A stretch of DNA of 64,000 nt from Gammaproteobacteria bacterium (GCA_012728415.1 JAAYFD010000053.1:1-64000), one strand, 5' to 3'; counted from the stretch's first letter, positions 1-9,207 are shown. Numbers and translations are program-made. The notes: generated by a model from the letters alone, not told the origin.

Positions 1-287
<287 letters not shown>

Positions 288-617
288 CTATCTATATCTC
301 GGCAAGGGTCGCAGCCCTGTGTCGATAAGGGTCGCGACCATAGTTTAAAAGATGTGCCATTCTAGCACCGCTGCTGCGATTTTTCTAAAACCGTCTATTC
401 ACAGGCATCACCGCACACATGGACACACCTCTTGTCCGTCAAATGCCGCTTCCGTATCGGGCTTGCGAACAAACTGACTGACCGACGGTCTGTATGGCAC
501 ATATGTTTTGTACGCAATGCCCGTACCCGAAAAGCCTGTTTTGCACCTGTGCCGCACTGCAGACACCAGCATTTTCACGTTAACATAGCCGTTTCGCTTC
601 ACCAGGATAGACACCAC
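288..617. other. Divergent intergenic region between ftsY and the M16 peptidase
   Basis: About 330 bases with no supported gene. It must carry the promoters of ftsY (minus) and of the peptidase operon (plus). I see a short perfect palindrome GGTCGCGACC at 330-339 but no clear -35/-10 pair on either strand. A longer reading of the peptidase frame from 432 is possible, but it has no family similarity and would hide the signal peptide. Confidence 0.5.
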
Positions 618-1961
618 ATGCACATTTTCCGTCAATGCTTCCTTGTCCTGCTGGCTTGCCTAAGCCTGTCCACGCAGGCTGCCACCCCGCCACCGACTCA
701 CGAGTTTACTCTGGACAACGGCCTGAAGGTCATTATCCGTGAAGACCACCGCGCACCCGTAGTAGTCAGCCAGCTGTGGTACAAGGCCGGCTCCAGCTAT
801 GAAACTCCCGGCCACACTGGCCTGGCCCACGCGCTGGAGCACATGATGTTCAAAGGCAGCAGCAAACTTGGGCCAGGCGAGTCCTCACGCATTTTGCGCG
901 AGCTGGGTGCAGAAGAAAACGCCTTTACCAGTGACGACTACACGGCCTACTACCAGGTGTTGGCCAAAGACCGGCTGGAAGTTGCGCTGGAAATGGAAGC
1001 CGACCGGCTCGCTGGCCTGACCTTGCCCGAAGATGAGTTTTTGCGGGAAATCGAAGTCATCAAGGAAGAGCGCCGCATGCGTACCGATGACAACCCGTCC
1101 GGACTGGCCTACGAGCGCTTTCTGGCCCTGGCCCATCCGGCCAGCAGCTACAGCATTCCCACCATCGGCTGGATGCACGACCTTGAACGCATGACCATAA
1201 CAGATCTGCGCCAGTGGCATGACCGCTGGTACAGCCCCGGCAATGCCACCCTGGTTATTGTGGGGGATGTAGAACCGGATAATGTCAAAACTCTGGTCAA
1301 ACGCCACTTTGGCAACATCCCTGCCCGGCCTGTTCCTGAAGCACGCTTGCCGCTAGAGCTGAACGAGCCTGGCGAGCGGCGCAGCACCCAATACCTGAAA
1401 ACCCGCCTGCCAATGCTGATGCTGGGCTTTAACGTACCCGCCCTGAACACCTCTGACAATGTCACCGAAATTCACGCTCTGCGCCTGATCAGCGCCCTGC
1501 TTGGTGGCGGCGAAAGCGCCCGTTTGCCAGCTCGGCTGGAGCGCCAGCAGGAGCTGGTCGCCGGAGCTTCCAGCTGGTTCAACCCCTTTGCCCGGGGCGA
1601 CAGCCTGTTCATGCTGTCGGCTACCCCCAACATTCAGAAAGGCATCACCCTTGACCAGGTAGAGCAAGCCCTCTGGCAACAACTGCAAGCCCTGCAAGAA
1701 ACCCCGCCTGATGCTGCCGAACTGGAGCGCGTACGTGCCCAGCTGATTGCCAGCGAGGTCTATGCCCGCGACTCCATCACCCGGCAGGCCCGCAGCATCG
1801 GCATGCTGGAAACCGTCGGCCTGTCCTGGCGCTTGCTGGATAGCGACTTTGACAGCCTGAATGCCGTCACCCCCGCAGATATCCAGGCTGCCGCACGCCG
1901 TTTCTTTACCCCGCAACGCTCCACTACCATGCATGTTCTGCCTGAGGAGGCCCGCCCATGA
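618..1961 (+). CDS. Zinc-dependent M16 family peptidase (catalytic member of pair)
   Basis: Predicted 447-residue secreted peptidase. The start at 618 is chosen because it begins a clear signal peptide (MHIFRQCFLVLLACLSLSTQA, about 21 residues) directly before the conserved M16 N-terminus; the frame is open upstream to 432 but that stretch looks non-coding. The inverted zinc motif HALEH is at residues 71-75, with a glutamate-rich helix around 146-151 supplying the third ligand. The C-terminal half matches an M16 inactive-lobe domain. The stop overlaps the start of the next gene (ATGA), so the two are translated together. M16 pairs of this kind work as heterodimers in the periplasm. The substrate is unknown. 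Confidence 0.88.
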   Translation: MHIFRQCFLVLLACLSLSTQAATPPPTHEFTLDNGLKVIIREDHRAPVVVSQLWYKAGSSYETPGHTGLAHALEHMMFKGSSKLGPGESSRILRELGAEENAFTSDDYTAYYQVLAKDRLEVALEMEADRLAGLTLPEDEFLREIEVIKEERRMRTDDNPSGLAYERFLALAHPASSYSIPTIGWMHDLERMTITDLRQWHDRWYSPGNATLVIVGDVEPDNVKTLVKRHFGNIPARPVPEARLPLELNEPGERRSTQYLKTRLPMLMLGFNVPALNTSDNVTEIHALRLISALLGGGESARLPARLERQQELVAGASSWFNPFARGDSLFMLSATPNIQKGITLDQVEQALWQQLQALQETPPDAAELERVRAQLIASEVYARDSITRQARSIGMLETVGLSWRLLDSDFDSLNAVTPADIQAAARRFFTPQRSTTMHVLPEEARP

Positions 1962-3394
1962 GCCGCCTGCTACCCTTTCTGAGCACCAGCCTGCTGACTG
2001 CTGGCCTGCTGCTGGCCGGCTGTACCAGCCTGCCTGCATCAAACAACAGCCTGAGCAGCCTGGCACGGCTGGCTGACCAGGCACCCGAACGCCGCAGCCT
2101 GAATATCCAGAAGTGGCAAACCGCCAGCGGCAGCCAGGTGTTGTTCGTTAAGGCTCCCGAACTGCCCATGTTTGACATCCGCCTGACTTTTGCCGCCGGC
2201 AGCAGCCAGGATGGCAACCAGCCCGGCCTGGCCAGCCTGACCAACGCTTTGCTGGATCAGGGCACTGCCGACAAAACCGCTGATGAAATCGCCCTGGGTT
2301 TTGAAAACCTCGGCGCACAACTGGGCAGTGGCAGCTACCGCGACATGGGTATTGTCAGCTTGCGCAGCCTGAGCGATCCGGCCCTGAGCGAACCGGCCTT
2401 GCAGCTCTTCACCGAGCTGCTGGGCAAGCCAGCCTTCCGCCAGAGTGATATCGACCGGCTGAAAAACCAGTTCCATGCTTCTTTCAAACATCAGCAGAAA
2501 GATCCCGGTACGCTGGCCAATCAAGCCCTGTTTGCCGACCTCTACGGCCAGCATCCCTATGCGCACCCCAGCGCCGGCAACAGCCAAAGCATCAACAGTA
2601 TCAGCCAGCGCCAGCTGCATGATTTTTATCAGCAGTTTTACGCTGCCGGTAATGTGCAGATTGCCCTGGTCGGCAACCTGGAGCGTGCCCGCGCAGAGCA
2701 GATCGCCGAACGCATCAGTCTGGCCCTGCCACAGGGCCGGGCAGCCAGTCAGGTTCCCGTAGCAACCCCGCCCAAAGCCAGCCAGCGGCATATCGACTTC
2801 GACTCCAGTCAGACCCATATTTTGCTGGCCCAGCTGGCAGTGGAGCGTGGCCATCCCGATTATCCGGCACTCTATCTGGCCAACCAGATTTTGGGCGGCA
2901 GCGGGTTTGGCAGCCGGCTGATGGAAGAAGTCCGGGAAAAGCGCGGCCTGACCTACGGCATTTATTCCATGCTCAACCCCATGCAAACCCGCGGGCCTTT
3001 TATAATCAGCGTGCAGACCCGGGCCGAAGTGAGCCAGGCCACGCTTGAGTTCGTGCAACAGTTGCTGCGTGAATTTATCAGGCAGGGACCAACTGCCGCA
3101 GAGCTGGCTGCCAGCAAACGGGAGATCCTCGGCAGCTTTCCGCTCAATGCCGCCAGCAACTCGGCCATTGTCGGCCAGCTGGGGGCCATCGGCTTTTATG
3201 GCCTGCCACTGAGCTGGCAGGATGATTTCATCCGCGATATAGAGCAGCTCACGCTGGAGCAGGTGCACGCCGCCGTACAACGCCATCTGGATGCCGATGC
3301 CCTGACCATCATTACCCTGGGCCCCAAAGTGGAGCAGCAACCGCTGCCGCCCGCTGTTGAACGCAATAGCAGCCCGGCCGGAGCCCGTCACTGA
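1958..3394 (+). CDS. M16-like lipoprotein without zinc motif (regulatory partner)
   Basis: A 478-residue protein with a lipoprotein signal (LLLAGC, cysteine near residue 22) and the M16 fold. The position of the inverted zinc motif reads LASLTNALLD, so His and Glu ligands are missing. The C-terminal substrate-side motif (REKRGLTYGIYSM) with its Arg and Tyr is preserved. This is the pattern of non-catalytic partner subunits such as those of mitochondrial processing peptidase and bacterial M16B pairs. It starts inside the stop codon of the catalytic gene. A membrane-anchored partner holding the soluble catalytic subunit is an inference. Confidence 0.85.
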   Translation: MSRLLPFLSTSLLTAGLLLAGCTSLPASNNSLSSLARLADQAPERRSLNIQKWQTASGSQVLFVKAPELPMFDIRLTFAAGSSQDGNQPGLASLTNALLDQGTADKTADEIALGFENLGAQLGSGSYRDMGIVSLRSLSDPALSEPALQLFTELLGKPAFRQSDIDRLKNQFHASFKHQQKDPGTLANQALFADLYGQHPYAHPSAGNSQSINSISQRQLHDFYQQFYAAGNVQIALVGNLERARAEQIAERISLALPQGRAASQVPVATPPKASQRHIDFDSSQTHILLAQLAVERGHPDYPALYLANQILGGSGFGSRLMEEVREKRGLTYGIYSMLNPMQTRGPFIISVQTRAEVSQATLEFVQQLLREFIRQGPTAAELAASKREILGSFPLNAASNSAIVGQLGAIGFYGLPLSWQDDFIRDIEQLTLEQVHAAVQRHLDADALTIITLGPKVEQQPLPPAVERNSSPAGARH

Positions 3395-3981
3395 TGGCCC
3401 GGCCAGCCAGCACAGGCGGCAAGCGCACCGGCAACAACCAGCTGCGCATCATCGGCGGACAATGGCGCTCACGCCGGCTGGGCTTTCCCGATGCGCCGGG
3501 TTTGCGCCCAACCCCCGACCGGGTGCGGGAAACCCTGTACAACTGGCTGGCGCCACACATCCGGGGCGCACGGCTGCTGGACTGTTTTGCCGGTAGCGGC
3601 GCGCTGTTTCTGGAAGGCTTGTCACGGGGCGCGGCCAGTGGTGTCGCGCTGGAGCTGGAGCGCCGGGCCGCCGACAGCCTGCGGCGCAACCTGCAGGCAC
3701 TGCAGGCCACGCAAGCAGAAGTCATTCAGGGTGACAGCCTGCAGTGGCTCGGCCAGCCGGCCAGCCAGCAGTTCGACGTGGTGCTGCTCGACCCGCCTTT
3801 TCATCGCGACTTGCTGCAATCCGGCTGCCGGCTGCTGGAAGAAAACAGCTGGCTGGCGGAAGGCGCACTGATCTATACCGAAAGCGAGCAGCCGCCCTCC
3901 AGCCTTGGGCTACCGGCACGCTGGCAGCTGCATCGTGAAAAGCATACCGGACAGGTATACTACGCCCTCTGGACAACCTAG
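3394..3981 (+). CDS. rsmD: 16S rRNA (guanine(966)-N(2))-methyltransferase RsmD
   Basis: A 195-residue class I methyltransferase. The N-terminal family signature (IIGGQWRSRRLGF, then GLRPTPDRVRETLYNWLAP) and the SAM-binding motif (LLDCFAGSGALFLEGLSRGA) are clear, as is the catalytic LDPPF motif around residues 130-134. RsmD methylates G966 of 16S rRNA in assembled 30S subunits. The start overlaps the stop of the M16-like gene (TGATG), and the gene lies next to ftsY as in many gammaproteobacteria. One small oddity is FLEGLSRG where GLEALSRG is usual. Confidence 0.95.
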   Translation: MARPASTGGKRTGNNQLRIIGGQWRSRRLGFPDAPGLRPTPDRVRETLYNWLAPHIRGARLLDCFAGSGALFLEGLSRGAASGVALELERRAADSLRRNLQALQATQAEVIQGDSLQWLGQPASQQFDVVLLDPPFHRDLLQSGCRLLEENSWLAEGALIYTESEQPPSSLGLPARWQLHREKHTGQVYYALWTT

Positions 3982-3990
3982 GATGCGACT

Positions 3991-4887
3991 GTGGAAAAAC
4001 TCAAAGGCCTGTTGGCCGTAGGCACCCTGCGTGCTATCGCCATGCTGCCCTGGGGGGGCGTACAAAAACTGGGCCGCCTGCTCGGCTGGCTAATGTATCG
4101 CCTGCCCAATCGCTCCACCGAAGTGGCCCGTATTAACCTGACACACTGCTTTCCAGAGCAGACAAAAGCCGAGCGCGAACAGCTGCTGCAGGAAAACCTC
4201 AAAAACATCGGTCAGTCCTTTACCGAAAGTGCCTGTGCCTGGATCTGGCCGCCTGCCAAAACCATGCAGCGCATCAAAGAGGTTGAGGGTCTGGAAATCC
4301 TGCAACAGGCGCGCGCCGAAGGTAAAGCCATTGTCGGCATCACCAGTCACCTGGGCAACTGGGAGGTACTCAACCACTTCTATTGCCTGCATGGTGGCAA
4401 CCCGATCATTTTCTATCGCCCACCCAAGCTCAAGGCGCTGGACGAATTACTGGCCCGCCAGCGGGTGCAAATGGGCAACCGTGTTGCTCCCTCCACCCGC
4501 GAAGGCATCATCAGTGTCATCAAGGAGGTACGCAAAGGAGGCGCAGTAGGCATTCCCGCCGACCCTGAGCCCAGCCTGAGCTCTGGCGTATTCGTACCTT
4601 TCCTCGCAGTACAGGCATTGACCAGCAAGTTTGTTGCCGGCATGCTGGCCGGCAAACCCGACAGGGTAGCCGGAATCTTCCTGCACGCAGTACGCCTGCC
4701 CGACGATAGCGGCTTCAAAGTCATCATTGAGGCAGCACCAGACGATATGTACAGCACCGACACTCCTACCGCGGTCGCTGCCATGAGCCGCACCCTGGCG
4801 AGTTATGTAGAGCGCTGGCCAGAACAGTACATGTGGACCATGAAGCGTTTTCGCCGCCGGCCGGACAATGAAAAACGCTGGTATTAG
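3991..4887 (+). CDS. Lipid A biosynthesis acyltransferase (LpxL/HtrB family)
   Basis: A 298-residue lysophospholipid acyltransferase-superfamily protein starting at a GTG. The catalytic HX4E motif is visible (SHLGNWE, H120 and E125), followed by FYRPPK and by the GIPADPEP segment typical of the family. The hydrophobic N-terminus (residues 1-40) fits an inner-membrane enzyme acting at the cytoplasmic face. These enzymes add secondary acyl chains to the lipid A precursor. The gene follows rsmD by 9 bases, so it is probably in the same operon. Which chain it adds cannot be told from sequence alone. Confidence 0.85.
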   Translation: MEKLKGLLAVGTLRAIAMLPWGGVQKLGRLLGWLMYRLPNRSTEVARINLTHCFPEQTKAEREQLLQENLKNIGQSFTESACAWIWPPAKTMQRIKEVEGLEILQQARAEGKAIVGITSHLGNWEVLNHFYCLHGGNPIIFYRPPKLKALDELLARQRVQMGNRVAPSTREGIISVIKEVRKGGAVGIPADPEPSLSSGVFVPFLAVQALTSKFVAGMLAGKPDRVAGIFLHAVRLPDDSGFKVIIEAAPDDMYSTDTPTAVAAMSRTLASYVERWPEQYMWTMKRFRRRPDNEKRWY

Positions 4888-4952
4888 GGCTTGAACTAAA
4901 CACCGGCAATACCTAAAGTCAAGTACAGTTCACAGGGAGCCAGCAGACCATC

Positions 4953-5222
4953 ATGCAAGTACACCTCCGACAGCACATTCGTACCGCCTTGAAATGCACC
5001 ATCAAAATCAGTCACCCTGATTTTGCCGAAGACATCATTGCCAGCACCGAAGATCTATCCGATACCGGCGTGTTTGTACAGCATCCGCAATTAGCCAGGC
5101 TAAACGTAGGCGATGTGGTTCACGGGCAGGTCCAGGACATGCCGGTCGAAGCACCAGTCCTGCTGCTGGAAGTAATGCGCGTAACCCCAGCCGGTGCAGG
5201 TTTTCGCTTCATCCAGGAGTAG
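4953..5222 (+). CDS. Single-domain PilZ protein
   Basis: An 89-residue protein that is essentially one PilZ domain. Both c-di-GMP-binding signatures are present: RxxxR at residues 6-10 (RQHIR) and DxSxxG at 34-39 (DLSDTG). It is therefore expected to bind c-di-GMP. There are several c-di-GMP enzymes elsewhere in the window (EAL near 33 kb, GGDEF near 53.5 kb). The partner is unknown. It lies 65 bases after the acyltransferase and may be cotranscribed with it. Confidence 0.85.
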   Translation: MQVHLRQHIRTALKCTIKISHPDFAEDIIASTEDLSDTGVFVQHPQLARLNVGDVVHGQVQDMPVEAPVLLLEVMRVTPAGAGFRFIQE

Positions 5223-5378
5223 CCTGTAAAAAGATGCATCCAGACAGGTGCCATATGGCATCTTCATTACTGCCGGCAGCTCTCGCAACCGCAAAAGCGC
5301 AGCGGACCCTGGCCGGCAGTGCACAAGCTTCCGCCTTCGTGTCGCTACGTGCAGCGATACCAGATACAAGGCTGCACT

Positions 5379-5999
5379 CTACCTCTGATGACACACATGC
5401 CAGCCCTGTTCGGTCACCACAGCATCCAGCGGTACATCCCAGGGCTCCAGCGGCAGCTGATCCACCTGCTGGCATGAATGCGCCAGCCCCAGTAATGGCG
5501 GCAGCGGCAAGTTACAGGCCGCCAGACTGCGGTCATAGAAGCCACCGCCCATGCCCAGCCTGCCGCCATTGGCATCAAAACCAACCAATGGCAAGCAAAC
5601 CAGGTCCAGTGTCCAGAGCGCCCTTTGCTGCTCCCGGTCCGCAACCGGCTCGGGAATGCCAAAGCGGTTGCGCTGCCAGCGGGTCTTGGCATGAATGCGC
5701 TGAAATGCCATATGCCGCTGCGGCCAGCAGGACAGCACCGGCAAATAAACATGCTTTTTGCGTCGCTGCGCTTCTTCCAGCAGATAATGGGGGTCGATTT
5801 CGCCGTCACTGGCCAGATACAGCGCAACTCTGCGGGCACGACGGAACCAGGAATGCTGAACCAGCTGCCGGTAAAGGCCGTACGCGGACTGTTTTTGCTG
5901 AGCGGCTGACAGTGCTCTGCGTCGCTGCCTGAGCATGCGTCGCAACGCCTTGCGCTCGGAAGCCAGGCAGGAGGGTGTTGATATCGATGGGCTGATCAT
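5379..5999 (-). CDS. ygfA: 5-formyltetrahydrofolate cyclo-ligase
   Basis: A 206-residue enzyme with the family signature GGRLGMGGGFYDRS at residues 145-158 and an N-terminal Lys/Arg-rich helix (ERKALRRMLRQRRRAL) that binds ATP and folate. It converts 5-formyl-THF to 5,10-methenyl-THF with ATP, returning stored folate to one-carbon metabolism. The gene directly follows 6S RNA on the same strand, the arrangement conserved from Escherichia coli to Pseudomonas, where both are made from one transcript. The start at 5999 is about 10 bases from the 3' end of the RNA. Confidence 0.93.
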   Translation of the reverse strand: MISPSISTPSCLASERKALRRMLRQRRRALSAAQQKQSAYGLYRQLVQHSWFRRARRVALYLASDGEIDPHYLLEEAQRRKKHVYLPVLSCWPQRHMAFQRIHAKTRWQRNRFGIPEPVADREQQRALWTLDLVCLPLVGFDANGGRLGMGGGFYDRSLAACNLPLPPLLGLAHSCQQVDQLPLEPWDVPLDAVVTEQGWHVCHQR

Positions 6000-6009
6000 G
6001 GCAGAAGTG

Positions 6010-6188
6010 GACTCCCCGGACGTGCCGCTACTGACGTGGCCCTTGAACCCGAAGAGTCCAAGGTGGAACCCGCATTGAGCCTTCAGGCTTTCCGCAAGCG
6101 GACATGCTCACCGGCCCACAGGAGCAGGTTCCGTTTTGAGTGAATCGGCTCAGGGACGTAATCAGCTGGCGTACACTCCAGGGAGCTG
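6010..6188 (-). ncRNA. ssrS: 6S RNA (ssrS)
   Basis: The minus strand between zapA and the 5-FCL gene matches 6S RNA: it contains GTCCCTGAGCCGAT, GGTGAGCATGTCCGCTTG, CGGAAAGCCT and CTTCGGGTTCAAGGGC, all recognisable landmarks of the gammaproteobacterial RNA. The ends can pair (CTCCCTGGAGTGTA near the 5' end with CACGTCCGGGGAG near the 3' end), closing the long hairpin with its central bubble. 6S RNA binds sigma70 RNA polymerase and represses many promoters in stationary phase. The 5' end is placed 7 bases after the -10 box; the 3' end is approximate. Confidence 0.92.
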
Positions 6189-6194
6189 ACTTCC

Positions 6195-6223
6195 ACTATA
6201 CACAGGATGCGGGCCGAGCTCAA
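6195..6223 (-). promoter_or_regulatory. Sigma70 promoter of 6S RNA
   Basis: On the minus strand, TTGAGC (6223-6218) and TATAGT (6200-6195) are separated by exactly 17 bases. The implied start point near 6188 coincides with the 5' side of the 6S closing stem. Confidence 0.75.
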
Positions 6224-6240
6224 ACAGCTAGCCTTTTCTT

Positions 6241-6543
6241 TCAGGAAACGCTCAGTGCCTGCTCCAGCTGAGCTACCAGCTGTTCCATTTGCTCGCCATT
6301 CATGTTGCTGACTTCTTCCAGCTGGCGAGTGCACTGCTGGAAATCATGGGTAATGTTTAGCGCCGCCAGCACAGCAATACGCTCTGCACCAATCACCTTG
6401 CCACTACGGCGAATTTCACGCATTTTGCCGTCCAGATAAGCAGCCGCCCGCTCTAGGTTGGTGCGTTCTTCTGTTGGGCAGACCACATGGTATTCCTTGT
6501 CCAGAATATAAACCGTAACGGTCTGGGTTTGTGGCTGTATCAT
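6241..6543 (-). CDS. zapA: Cell division protein ZapA
   Basis: A 100-residue ZapA. The N-terminal part (VTVYILDKEYHV, then ERTNLERAAAYLDGKM) and the long C-terminal coiled coil are typical. ZapA binds FtsZ in the cytoplasm and crosslinks protofilaments in the Z-ring. The gene is followed by 6S RNA and 5-FCL, a conserved order. Its ATG overlaps the stop codon of the upstream 69-residue gene, so the two small division genes are translationally coupled. Confidence 0.92.
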   Translation of the reverse strand: MIQPQTQTVTVYILDKEYHVVCPTEERTNLERAAAYLDGKMREIRRSGKVIGAERIAVLAALNITHDFQQCTRQLEEVSNMNGEQMEQLVAQLEQALSVS

Positions 6544-6749
6544 GATTCTTGCTCCAGTGCCTTGAGGCGTGAAATCATCACCTCGACCTTCTGCCGGGCG
6601 GTTTCATTCTTGCTGACAAGCTGGGCGCGCTCTTCCAGCCAGCGTTGCTCAGCCTCCTTTAAGGCAGCATACTGGGCTTTAAGTTCAGAGTGTTGCTGTA
6701 TCAGCCGCTGGACATTATCGGCCAGAACGGCAAAATCCGGTTTCTTCAC
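6540..6749 (-). CDS. Small coiled-coil protein, TIGR02449 family (ZapB-like)
   Basis: A 69-residue protein that is nearly all coiled coil with heptad leucines and many Glu, Gln, Lys and Arg residues. In pseudomonads the TIGR02449 family sits directly before zapA in this way. By analogy with ZapB it probably takes part in Z-ring organisation, but that role is inferred from position and coiled-coil form rather than from a catalytic motif. It overlaps zapA by 4 bases. Confidence 0.8.
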   Translation of the reverse strand: MKKPDFAVLADNVQRLIQQHSELKAQYAALKEAEQRWLEERAQLVSKNETARQKVEVMISRLKALEQES

Positions 6750-7002
6750 ACTGCCTCCTGTAAGGACATGTTCTCACCCCGCATGTGCTTGCCATGACTG
6801 CAAAACAGAACCATGTATCGTAATCGGGGTAAACCTCCGACAACACGCGCCAGCTACCGGGGACCCGTCACAATACAGCAGCCCATGACATGCAACAATG
6901 CCACTGTTTGCAAATTGCAGGACAATCTGCGAGGCAAGCCTGTTCAGGCTATACTTGGCTGCTTCGACAGTTCAAGCACCATCTAGTTTCAGGACCCTGC
7001 CC

Positions 7003-7572
7003 ATGAGCGAATCTACTTCGGCCTATACGGCCTTCATGCAACTACTGGCCAGCCAGAACCAGCACTTCAGCCCCGCCGAGCTGCATGGACTGCTCGCCGG
7101 TCATACCTGCGCCGGCGGCGGATTCGGCACACAGGCGTGGCTCGAAAACGCCGCCCAACTGTTTGACGGCGACATTCCGGCCAGCCTGCAACCGGCGCTG
7201 GAAGGCTTGCAAGAAATGCTCAAAACCGAAATTACCGCTGGCGACTGCATGGGTATCACTCTGCTGTTACCGGCTGACGACGACAGCCTGGAGCTGCGCA
7301 CCAAGGCACTGGGCCAGTGGAGCCAGGGCTTTCTAAGCGGCTTTGGCAGCAGCATTGGCCAGCGCAAACTTACTGCAGAAGCCCGTGAAATCCTCGAAGA
7401 CTATGTTGCTGTGGCCCAGATTAGCACCGCAAACGATGACGATTCTGCAGACGAAGCCAGCTTCATGGAAGTCAGCGAATACCTGCGCATGACTGCCGTT
7501 TTTCTATTCACTGAATGCAATACACCTGCCACAGCACCTGCCGACAAGACTGACAAACCAGCCATCCACTAA
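7003..7572 (+). CDS. ygfB: YgfB/UPF0149 family protein
   Basis: A 189-residue UPF0149 protein with the family's helical pattern: an N-terminal SPAELHGLLAG segment, then GITLLLPADDDSLELR, and WSQGFLSGFG in the middle. The start at 7003 is preferred over an upstream reading from 6898 because it begins just before the conserved region and has AGGA about 10 bases upstream. The biochemical role is not settled; in Pseudomonas aeruginosa YgfB affects expression of ampDh3 and so peptidoglycan recycling and beta-lactam tolerance. It is the first gene of the ygfB-pepP-ubiH-ubiI string. Confidence 0.88.
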   Translation: MSESTSAYTAFMQLLASQNQHFSPAELHGLLAGHTCAGGGFGTQAWLENAAQLFDGDIPASLQPALEGLQEMLKTEITAGDCMGITLLLPADDDSLELRTKALGQWSQGFLSGFGSSIGQRKLTAEAREILEDYVAVAQISTANDDDSADEASFMEVSEYLRMTAVFLFTECNTPATAPADKTDKPAIH

Positions 7573-7587
7573 CCCGGGGAGCCTTCC

Positions 7588-8907
7588 GTGTCCATCCGTC
7601 CTGCCGAATATGCCAGCCGCCGCCAGCACCTGATGAGCCAGATGGCGGCCAACAGCATCGCCATCCTGCCTGCCTCACCGGTATGCAACCGTAACAACAG
7701 CGTGGATTACCCCTACCGCCCGAACAGTGACTTTTACTATCTGTCCGGCTTTGACGAGCCGGAAGCAGTGCTGGTGCTGATTCCCGGTCGCGAACACGGC
7801 GAATACATCCTGTTCTGCCGCGAGCGCAACCCCGAAAAAGAACTCTGGGACGGCCTGCGTGCCGGCCAGGAAGGCGCCATTCGCGACTTTGGCGCCGATG
7901 ATGCCTTTCCCATTGGCGACATTGACGAAATCCTGCCCGGCCTGCTGGAAGGCCGCGATCGTGTCTACTACTCGGTCGGCAAAAACCTGACCTTCGACCA
8001 GCAACTGATGGACTGGGTCAACACCATCCGCAGTAAGGCCCGGCTGGGCGCCAGCCCGCCGAAAGAGTTTGTCATGCTGGACCACCTGCTGCACGACATG
8101 CGCCTGTACAAAAGTGCCGCTGAAGTTGGCCAGATGCAGCGTGCGTGCGACATTTCGTCCCGCGCCCATGTACGCGCCATGCAAGCCGTGCAACCCGGCA
8201 TGCATGAATACCAGCTGGAAGCCGAACTGGATTACGAATTCCGCAGAAACGGTGCCCGTTTTGCTGCCTATTCGTCGATTGTGGCCGGCGGTGCCAACGC
8301 CTGCATCCTGCATTACATCAACAATGATGCCCAGCTGAACGACGGCGATCTGGTACTGATTGACGCCGGTTGCGAGATCAATTGCTATGCCAGCGATATC
8401 ACCCGCACCTTTCCCGTAAGCGGCCGTTTCTCGCCTGAGCAAAAAGCCCTTTACGAGGTGGTGCTGGCCGCCAACCTGGCCGCCATCGAGTGCGTACAAC
8501 CCGGACGCCACTGGAACGAGCCGCACGAGACCAGCGTACGCGTGATTACCGAAGGGCTGGTGCGTCTGGGCTTGCTGCAGGGCGATGTGGACGAATTGAT
8601 TGCCGGCGACGCCTACCGCCCGTTTTACATGCACCGCGCTGGTCACTGGCTCGGACTGGACGTACACGATGTCGGCGACTACAAGGTCGGTGGCCAGTGG
8701 CGGGTACTGGAGCCCGGCATGTGCCTGACCATCGAGCCCGGCATCTATGTGGCCAAAGACAACCTGGCCGTCGATGCCAGGTGGCGCGGTATCGGCATCC
8801 GCATCGAGGACAACCTGGTGGTCACCCAGACAGGCCACAGCATCCTCACCGGCGGCGTGCCCAAGGCAGTCGATGAAATTGAAGCACTGATGTCCGGTAC
8901 CTTGTAA
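7588..8907 (+). CDS. pepP: Xaa-Pro aminopeptidase PepP
   Basis: A 439-residue aminopeptidase P starting at GTG, with GGGGAG upstream. The creatinase N-domain (about 1-170) is followed by the pita-bread catalytic domain. All five dinuclear metal ligands are visible: D259, D270, H353, E383 and E407 (in LIDAG, SDITRTF, GHWLGLD, IEPGIY and RIEDN). It removes N-terminal residues before proline in the cytoplasm. It follows ygfB by 15 bases. The usual tight link to ubiH is broken here by a 300-base gap with a palindrome. Confidence 0.95.
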   Translation: MSIRPAEYASRRQHLMSQMAANSIAILPASPVCNRNNSVDYPYRPNSDFYYLSGFDEPEAVLVLIPGREHGEYILFCRERNPEKELWDGLRAGQEGAIRDFGADDAFPIGDIDEILPGLLEGRDRVYYSVGKNLTFDQQLMDWVNTIRSKARLGASPPKEFVMLDHLLHDMRLYKSAAEVGQMQRACDISSRAHVRAMQAVQPGMHEYQLEAELDYEFRRNGARFAAYSSIVAGGANACILHYINNDAQLNDGDLVLIDAGCEINCYASDITRTFPVSGRFSPEQKALYEVVLAANLAAIECVQPGRHWNEPHETSVRVITEGLVRLGLLQGDVDELIAGDAYRPFYMHRAGHWLGLDVHDVGDYKVGGQWRVLEPGMCLTIEPGIYVAKDNLAVDARWRGIGIRIEDNLVVTQTGHSILTGGVPKAVDEIEALMSGTL

Positions 8908-9207
8908 TCTTTGCTGATATGGGCAAGCCGGGAGGCATCACCGGGGCACAGATTCCGCAGGGTCGCTGCAAGTACATCCCTGTAAGCCTGGTGCCGCCAT
9001 CCATGGCGGCACAGCCCTGCGCCATCTGCACCCCGATGACGCGGCATACTCCGTGCATGAGTAAAACCAGTCCTTTAATACCGTAATGGTTTTGATCCCC
9101 GGCAAAAGCTTCAGTACTGTCATCCATACCGCCCAGACAGATGCACAGGGGCTTCAGAAAGGTAATTCTGCAATGCCAACACCATTTCACAGCAACAGGA
9201 GAACTCC
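8908..9207. other. Gene-free gap between pepP and ubiH
   Basis: Three hundred bases without a supported gene, where these two genes are usually nearly adjacent. It holds the 22-base palindrome at 8991-9012. No terminator with a T-run and no clear promoter for ubiH was found. AGGAG at 9198-9202 is a good ribosome binding site for ubiH. Confidence 0.55.
8991..9012. repeat. Perfect palindrome in the pepP-ubiH gap
   Basis: GTGCCGCCAT and ATGGCGGCAC are exact inverted repeats with a 2-base centre. The sequence just before it (GCAAGTACATCCCTGTAAGC) resembles the conserved flank of dispersed palindromic elements I recall from other gammaproteobacterial intergenic regions. Only one copy is seen in this window. 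Confidence 0.6.

Noticed and set aside
432-617. N-terminal extension of the M16 peptidase
   Set aside because: It would bury the signal peptide and lacks family similarity.
5234-5932. 232-residue plus-strand frame opposite the 5-FCL gene
   Set aside because: Pro/Ala-rich shadow of a well supported gene on the other strand.
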